From contig NC_068933.1 of the NCBI RefSeq assembly GCF_023091745.1, forward strand, positions 15,442,001 through 15,506,000: 64,000 nucleotides of DNA, read 5' to 3'. The stretch is from Budorcas taxicolor (Eukaryota > Chordata > Mammalia > Artiodactyla > Bovidae). A program made the translations under genes and the position numbers. Numbering within the stretch: the first letter of the stretch is position 1; the number at the start of each line of letters is the position of its first letter. Positions 57,614-64,000 of the stretch are shown here, in pieces. The notes under the pieces are model-generated. The model was not told the origin of the DNA. It did no database searches and saw nothing but the letters and a program-made list of their open reading frames with translations.

Positions 57614-57810
57614 TGTTCATGCATGCTTAGTCATGTCTGACTCTTTGCAACCCCACCAGGCTCCTCTGTCCATGGGATTTTCCAGGCAAGAATACTGGAG
57701 TGGGTTGCCATTTCCTTCTCCAGGGGATCTTCCTGACCCAAGGACTGAACCCACATCTCTTGAATCTCCCACACTGGCAGGCAGGTCCTTTACCACTGGT
57801 GCCACCTGAA
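57614..57810 (-). mobile_element. Bov-tA-type SINE
   Basis: tgttcatgcatgcttagtca to ccactggtgccacctg. The word 'atggactgtagcc' has been deleted (aaccccaccaggctcc). No duplication found. Confidence 0.94.
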
Positions 57811-58379
57811 AGTAACATATCATGAATATGGCAGACAAAAAACAACTCCTCGTTTAGCCATGGAAACTACATGAGAAATGTGATGATTAAGGAAAACAGT
57901 CTAGACATGATCTAAAACGGTAGCAGTTATCCGCAGCACCTTGGATATTTATCCAGCCTTGTAACTGATGCATAAGTGGTATGGATAGCATGTCCGAGTA
58001 AGTCAGAATGAACCCACAGAAGCAGCATCTCATCCACAAGCCTCTAAACGAAATCGAAGCAGAAGCTGAAAGAAAACCTTTGTAGCTCTTAAGATGGTTC
58101 CAGGTGTCAGCAGAGCATTTGTGGTGTTCTCTGAGAACAAGGGATGTTGGGGGAAGCATGAAGAATGAATTCTTCCGTGAACTTATTTAGCAACATCAAG
58201 TCCTTTCTCTTATGGCCCAACGCAGTCAACCGGTCTCCTAAGGCAGGAGCTTATTATTATTTAGTTCAAGCTCCAACTTCCTTGGGAGATTGAAAACTAA
58301 CTCTCAGATATTTAAGTACAAGAGCATTCTGCCTCCTTTCTCCACTCTCCTGTCTGTTGTGCTGAAAGCAGATGCTGGC
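57811..58379. other. Anonymous DNA
   Basis: No gene recognised; 90-codon minus frame at 57887-58159 without domain. Confidence 0.4.
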
Positions 58380-58590
58380 CAGCTCCCTAAAGTGAGATGA
58401 GCACAGGCTCTTCATCCAGACAAAATTTTGTTCAAATCCCAGCTCAGCCACTAGTTAGATCTGTGGCTGTGAACTCACTCCTTAATCTTTCTGAGCCTTA
58501 GTTTCATGGTCTGTGCAATGTAGTTAATATCCCATCCTAAGCACTTGATAATTAAATGACATAATAGAAAATGCATGGGCCTTTTGCCTG
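58380..58590 (+). mobile_element. MIR SINE
   Basis: Order: caaatcccagctcagccact, tcactccttaatctttctga, gccttagtttcatggtctgt, 'taagcacttgataattaaatg'. Diverged, 3' end eroded. Confidence 0.82.
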
Positions 58591-59926
58591 TATAATTTAA
58601 AAAAATTTTTTTATCCTAATTTCTGATTTGGAAAAGCAGTCAAGGTGAGAAAAGTAAAATACATATTGTACTAGAAGCATTTGGACACATATAGGCTATT
58701 TAACCACTTTACACAGACACGACACTAAATTGAGATAACTTGTAAGACATGATACAGTGATCTAGCTTCACTGCTTACTGGCAGTCTTTTTATCATCTTT
58801 TTCATTTTTATTTCAAAGATGTCTTATTCCCTTCCTGTCCTCTTTCCATATCATGCATCTCTGGGAAACCCAGCCCAAGGTGACACATATCTGATGCTCA
58901 AAATTGCATGTTGAATTACATAAGTAAAGCGTCCTCTTTGCTTTTCCTATGACTTACCTTTCTTATATAATCACAGCAACATCAACTACTTCTGTCATAA
59001 TGCTCCTAGGGTCATTCCCAATGCCTTTTACATACATGATTTCCTCAGAAATAGGGTAAATAATTTCTGGCCTTATGAATATATATTTCAGATTCTACTA
59101 ACAAGCAAAAAAAAACTGACTACTATTCTGAACTATTATTCAAAGAAATGAATAACTTTAGATGTCCTCATTAGTGTCCTTCCTCATTAATCTTCCTCAA
59201 TAATATGAATAGTATTAGCATCTCCATTTAAGGAAATGCAGACTGTATGTCATTTGCATTGGATTAAAAGCAATTCTAAGAAAAATATTATAAAATCAGA
59301 TAAAAATTATGATGTCATATGTCACATTGTTTTAAATATTAAAGTAGCAAAATCTTCCTAGTTCTAAATTCAGGATGTTCGGGATATTTAAATTGGTTTT
59401 CATAGTTTCTGTAAAAGAAAACTTTTAAGTTCACTTCTTTTATAGATCTTGAATGGCCAGATAAAAATCAGAACTCACACCAATTCCCACCATCTCTGAT
59501 GTAAGCTCCCATTCTGTGAGCTGGATGACTTAATGGAAGGCTGGGGCAGATCAGTTTACTGTAGTACAAGGTGTCTCTGTCCCATGATTTTTGTCCCTGC
59601 ATTCGCAGCAAGTCCAGTCATATATCACACACCTACTTTGGCTGTAACTGGAGACAGCTGATGTACAATAGGGCTGAAAGAAAGGTACGTTTTCAGCCAG
59701 GGAACTTTGTAACAGATCCTGCTTCGTCTAGTGTTGCCACACAAAGTACCCCCATTCCATCCTTCCGAAAAGGGCTTGAGTGATTGAAAGGGGAAAAAAC
59801 AGAGCAGAATAGGGTGGGAATGTTTGAGAGAGTCTGGCCACTCAACATTCCAAGTGTGATGTAACTTAAATCTTGGAATATTCTAATTTTATTTTTTAAC
59901 TGGCAAAAGAAATTTATAAGAAAATT
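58591..59926. other. Anonymous AT-rich DNA
   Basis: No clear repeat. A 70-codon plus frame (59571-59783) lies in a somewhat GC-richer patch but has no recognisable domain. Confidence 0.4.
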
Positions 59927-59951
59927 GTGTGTGTGTGTGTGTGTGTGTGTG
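59927..59951. repeat. (GT)n microsatellite
   Basis: About 12 pure GT units. Confidence 0.95.
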
Positions 59952-60489
59952 AATTTTCACTAGTTTCCCTCAAGAAGCTAGGATGTTTCAAAGACTCAAG
60001 ATGTTAAAACTTGGAACTTAATACAATTAATTTTGAATTTTGAATCAGTTCAAAATGTTAACTTATGAATCAAGGCAACATTTGGAATATTGAATCTTGA
60101 TTAAAATGAAAGGAAAGAATGTTACTATTCTTTTTCTGATAAGAAAAGTATAAGAAAAGTCATCTGCACAAATTCACAAATATGTTAATGCTAAAGATGG
60201 GTCATCAAAATGCTTTTGAATGACCCATTTAATGAGAATTGCCATCATGGCGGTTTGAATATTGAATATGAAAGAAAGCTAGGAGACTTCTACTTTTGTT
60301 GAGAGTCCCTCAGCCCATGGAAAGCAGACTTGGGTGAAAATGCTGACATGTTCCTTGGCAATTATATCTGACTTCCTCTTCACTGAGGATACAGAAGATC
60401 AGAGAGGCAGAAAGCAGGTAAACCAGATAGCTCTTGGCTTAAGTAGTACTTTCGTGATATTTGTGGGTTTCAATTTTCTGTGGCTCTCT

Positions 60490-60635
60490 TTCTCAGAGAC
60501 ATTAGACAGCTACCCTTTAATCTTTTCCTGGGCAGCTTTAATCTTTCTTCACTTAGCCATTTCTAAATTGGGGATAACACCAATACCATGAGGATTAGCT
60601 AAGCATATTTGTAGGTACTTAACAATCAGTGTAGG
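60490..60635 (+). mobile_element. MIR SINE, 3' half
   Basis: 'agccatttctaaattgggg' followed by ataacaccaataccatgagg, attagctaagcatatttgta, ggtacttaacaatcagtg: the MIR 3' half. The 5' half is not seen. Confidence 0.65.
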
Positions 60636-61499
60636 ATTTTTTTTTTTTTTAACTTTTCAAAATGTCCCTTGAACATTGAATCTCATCTCTTTTGGAGCTG
60701 ATCAAGTTAACTATCTCCTAAGAGTGAATTGTTCATGAAGTGAAGATGAAAAACTCAAATACTTCAGAATGATGGCTTTGAAAAAAAAGATTTCATTACA
60801 GGGCTCCCTATTATCCTGGGAGAGTATGTCTAACAACAAAGTTTGGAGAGAGGGAAAGAAAAAAAGAATGGGATCTATTTTAACTGGCACAGTAAGAAAT
60901 AGTGAGACTATCCATGAGAAGTCACAGGTCTATAAGATCCTGAGCTCATAGGCTACCACAAAGAAATTGACATTTATTCTTTTATCAGCCTGCCACTAAG
61001 CTGGTTGCTATTTTTAGCCAATTCTTTAATGTAGGATGCTTACAAGCCTGCTAGGATTTCACAGGGACACTGGGGGCCTTCTTGAAAATAAATAGTCCTG
61101 CATTCCTCAGCCCTTCGAGTATCAACAGACTTCAGAAGCTTTCACTCCTAGATATTAGCTTATTCAGATACTCTACTATAGTATCCACTTGTTACAGGAA
61201 CATCACTGATTGCATTAAGCCACTCTATGGCCCCAGACACTAGTTAACATGGGGAAAATAGGAGTCATTCGCATCATGTAAGGCATTCTTCATCTTATGA
61301 ACAGATTCAGTTAGCAACACAGCCCCTTACTAAGTGAGCTCTTGGTTCAGCTACCAGTCACCACAGCCTTAATCAGGCACATAATGGCTACATATCATGA
61401 ACTTTCCTTACAGGTTTGACCTCTCTGGAGGTCATGGACTTAGCATTAAAGATCATGGTTAGCTCACCACATGATCCTGCACTCCCTCTGCTGGCAACA
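60636..61499. other. Anonymous DNA
   Basis: A T run at 60637-60649; otherwise nothing recognised. The 60-codon frame at 60769 is lysine-rich at its start only because of an A run. Confidence 0.4.
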
Positions 61500-61676
61500 T
61501 ACCTGGAGAAAAGCATGATCTGGAAGGGTACACGCACTCCAGTGTTCACTGAAGCACTGTTTATAATACCCAAGACATGGAAGCAACCGAAATATTAGCC
61601 CACAGACAGAGGAATGGATAAAGAAGATGTAATACATATATACAATGGAATATTACTCAGCCAATAAAAAGAATGT
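61500..61676 (+). mobile_element. L1 fragment (ORF2 3' end)
   Basis: cagtgttcactgaagcactg, tttataatacccaagacatg, gaagcaaccgaaatattagc, 'tacaatggaatattactcagcc'. It stops abruptly without a 3' UTR. Confidence 0.85.
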
Positions 61677-62094
61677 AAGACTTCTGTGATGGAAAAAATA
61701 GCAATGACCTGCATAAGAAATTTTGTGAATTTCTGCCTCTCTCTTCATTAATTCATGAATGCAACATATTTTTATAAAAGTTCAAGTGCCTGAAAAATGT
61801 ATGTCTCTAAAAACTCAATGCAGTAATATATCCAGCCTATTGAAACATAATTTCCTTAGTAGCTAAGTTAGGGACATACTGATTAAATGAAGAATAACAC
61901 ATAAATATATTTAAATTGATAAATCATGTACAATTTCATGATATAATTAAGTGAAGACATCTGTGTAAAATTGCACAATCATATTAAAGACAGTATTATG
62001 ATATTTCATTCTTATTCAGAATAGAGAAGGAAAAAGGAAGAAGGAGGAAATGAGGAAAGTGGGAAAAGAGAAAAGAATCAATCTAGCAATAAAC
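61677..62094. other. AT-rich DNA
   Basis: No gene seen; ends with an A/G-rich stretch at about 62025-62075. Confidence 0.45.
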
Positions 62095-62225
62095 GTTAGT
62101 TGAGCAACTACTATATACACAGCACTGTTTCAGGAGCTAGGGAGAAAGTTTCTGTCCTGAAACAGTTTATAGTCTGATTATGGTAAAAAGTATTAGACAA
62201 AAAATAAAGGAAAGAAGAGAGCGAC
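62095..62225 (-). mobile_element. L2 LINE, 3' end
   Basis: Plus-strand reading gcaataaacgttagttgagc, 'atacacagcactgtttcagg', gtcctgaaacagtttatagt: complement of the L2 end. Confidence 0.68.
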
Positions 62226-63564
62226 ACAGAGAGAGAAGAAAATCATAAATAACAAGGATATGTAAACAAACGGTCTGGTCTCAGTATATAGGTGTTCAGA
62301 ATAAGGAATGAGCTTTCTCCAAGGTGTCTCTTAGGAAGGAAAACTTATTTCATATTAAAACCTTGACAAAACACCTTAGGAAGCCAATTGGACTTTGGGG
62401 CCCCCAATGTCAAGAGGCAAAGAGATTACCTAGAAACAGCTGCACAACTCTGCTGATGGGATGAAATGGAATCTGTGTGAGGGAGAGCAGAGAAGGCAGT
62501 GGATACAGGGGAAGAAGGGGATTGATCCCCTAAAACCTGGAGAAATCAGGTTGAGGACATCAGAGGTTTCAGGAGGTGGTGCTCGGTCATCCTGTTGTAA
62601 CCCACGCCTGGTTTTACAGTGCCGGCGGCTACAGCCAGCAAAAAGGCAGGGCTGTGAGCTAGACTCCTCTAAACTCTGTAGGTGAGGATGATGACGTATG
62701 TACTTCCGCCAGTGACTCCTGTTGCCATGAAAAAAGGATCCTCTCACGGTGTGTTAGGTCACCTAAATATAGCCCTATAAACCTTTGCCAAACCAATGCC
62801 ATTAAGGATCTAAGCCAACTGCATGGCTTGTGCTCTTTATCCAAAGCCAAGTTTTTATTAGAAAATGTGAAAAGAACAGACAGTCTCCCCAAAGCACTTC
62901 TCTTGCGTTGCAGGGCTGCGTTCACTGGGAGCGTCTGAGACCAGCGTCTGTGCAGACTCCCTGGAACAGACGGGCCACCCTGTGTTCAGGTCTTGCCATT
63001 CCTGACTTATCCTCTGAAGGGAACACGCCCTTTCCCAGCTGCTCATGAAGAGGTTTGCCATCCATTTAAATGCAGATGTTTAGGAGTCACTTGTAAATTA
63101 TCCCTCTGTGATGTGTTCAGCTCTCTGTAATCAATACATTGGCATTCATGGGGAAAGCAAAATTCTTCTTAAGCCTTCTACTTTAAAATGCTCCTCCTGA
63201 AAATGCCTTCCTCTGCTAATTCAGTGTGTGTGTGTGATTACAACATGGAGGAAGCATGTAGATTCCATGCACTCAACGCTCTGATGGCTGTTTTTAGCCA
63301 CTCAGTCAGAAAGACGAGATGGTGAAACATCGTGGTGACTAATAATGGCCAATTTCCTGAAGGAACGTCTGAAACACTAGCACCCATACTGCCTTCAAAG
63401 GCAGCACAGAGCGTGTGGATAATTACATTTTCATGTTGGTGGCAGCACTATCCACCCAGTGATTTTATGTCTCCTTTAGCATGACAGCGCAGACTCACTA
63501 TGATGTGTGATGTTTAGCAGTAACCACTGAAGTAGCAGGCAGGGCTGCGATTGAATGATCTCTG
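62226..63564. other. Unique DNA, GC-moderate part and possible exon-like segment
   Basis: No gene proven. 62619-62681 lies between an acceptor-like ggttttacag and a donor-like tgtag/gtgagg (see findings). 63080-63500 is repeat-free with mixed composition. Frames here show no domain. Confidence 0.35.
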
Positions 63565-63866
63565 TGGGTCTATTAGCTTCCCAGAGCTGCTCTAACAAAT
63601 CCTGTGACTCAAACAATAGGAATTTATTCTCTCCAAGTTCGGGAAGCTAGAAGTCCAAGATCAAGGTGTCAGTGGTGTTAGCTGTGGTTGTTCCCTTCTG
63701 AGGGTTGGCAGGGAGACTGTCCCAGGCCTCTCCCCTGGTGTCCAGTGGTTTGCTAGCCATCCTTGGCATCCCTTGGCTTCTTGATGAGTCACCCGGTCTT
63801 TGCCTTCATCTTCACATGGTGCTTTCCATATGGGTCTACGTCCAGGTTTCCCCTTTTTATAAGGAC
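63565..63866 (-). mobile_element. MLT1-type MaLR LTR
   Basis: Reverse complement of MLT1: attagcttcccagagctgct, caataggaatttattctctc, gaagctagaagtccaagatc, 'ccttggcatcccttggcttc', gtctttgccttcatcttcac, ataaggacagct. Probably cut short by the BovB copy to its right. Confidence 0.85.
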
Positions 63867-63884
63867 AGCTGATGGGAACAGCAA

Positions 63885-64000
63885 ACAGTCGACTCATTGG
63901 AAAAGAACCTGATGCTGGGAAAGACTGAAGGCAGAAGGAGAACAGGACAACAGGGGATGAGATGTTTGGATGGCATCACTGCCTCAATGGACATGAGTTT
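63885..64000 (+). mobile_element. BovB LINE fragment, cut by window end
   Basis: gtcgactcattggaaaagaa, cctgatgctgggaaagactg, then ggatggcatcactgcctcaa up to the last base. The tail lies outside the window. Confidence 0.93.

Overview
This is nuclear DNA from a ruminant, most likely a bovid or other pecoran. The diagnostic evidence is the repeat set. Ruminant tRNA-Glu/BovB-derived SINEs (Bov-tA type, and the two-unit BOV-A2 type with its GCT-repeat end) occur about once every 2.5-3 kb. There are also RTE-class BovB LINE copies, cetartiodactyl CHR-2-type SINEs, ruminant L1 3' ends, and the older mammalian layer of L2, MIR, MaLR LTRs, MER5A and a Tigger-like MITE. I cannot name the species from the sequence alone.

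I found no convincing host protein-coding gene, tRNA, rRNA, snRNA or CRISPR array. The only long open frame (444 codons, 6356-7690 +) is a decayed BovB reverse transcriptase. Nearly all other open frames of 60-140 codons lie inside SINEs, LINEs or microsatellites, or are anonymous. The window is best read as intergenic or deep-intronic DNA. By a rough hand tally about 30% is recognisable transposon sequence; the true share is probably higher because old copies are hard to see by eye.

Layout. 0-8 kb: L1M 3' end, repeat-poor DNA, two Bov-tA SINEs, then a 1.6-kb BovB LINE. 8-13.2 kb: two BOV-A2 SINEs and a 31-bp orphan piece of one, an L2 pair, a GT/GA microsatellite and a short L1 with a 5' inversion. 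13-22 kb: an L1 stub, a CA/AT microsatellite beside a BovB end, a CHR-2 SINE, an ERV1-like solo LTR (18092-18493) and two Bov-tA SINEs. 22-30 kb: AT-rich DNA, L2, BOV-A2, a mariner end beside a CHR-2 SINE, and a 1.1-kb L1 fossil. 30.8-32.2 kb: reverse-strand L1 split by a SINE. 33.4 kb: a tiny fossil of another LINE reverse transcriptase. 34-40 kb: MLT1 LTR, BOV-A2, L1, L2, MaLR LTR, SINEs, and a GC-richer unique block at 38.74-39.36 kb. 40-51 kb: mostly anonymous AT-rich DNA with a BovB 3' end, MIR, nested SINEs and a Tigger-like MITE. 51.1-52.7 kb: BovB inserted head-to-head into BovB, giving a large inverted repeat. 52.7-64 kb: a repeat-free block with enhancer-like composition (54.06-54.56 kb), L2 and L1 copies with nested SINEs, MER5A, MIR, L1, L2, MLT1 and a BovB cut off by the window end.

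The elements do not work together as genes do. They form a stratigraphy: L2, MIR, MaLR, MER5A and Tigger lie underneath; L1M and CHR-2 above them; BovB, Bov-tA, BOV-A2 and ruminant L1 on top. Many young insertions carry target-site duplications that can be read directly. I did not find an undescribed functional system. The points most worth checking are the BovB palindrome, the solo LTR, the twin-primed L1, the BovB frame that lost its catalytic Asp by a compensated frameshift, and the unique, possibly conserved blocks.
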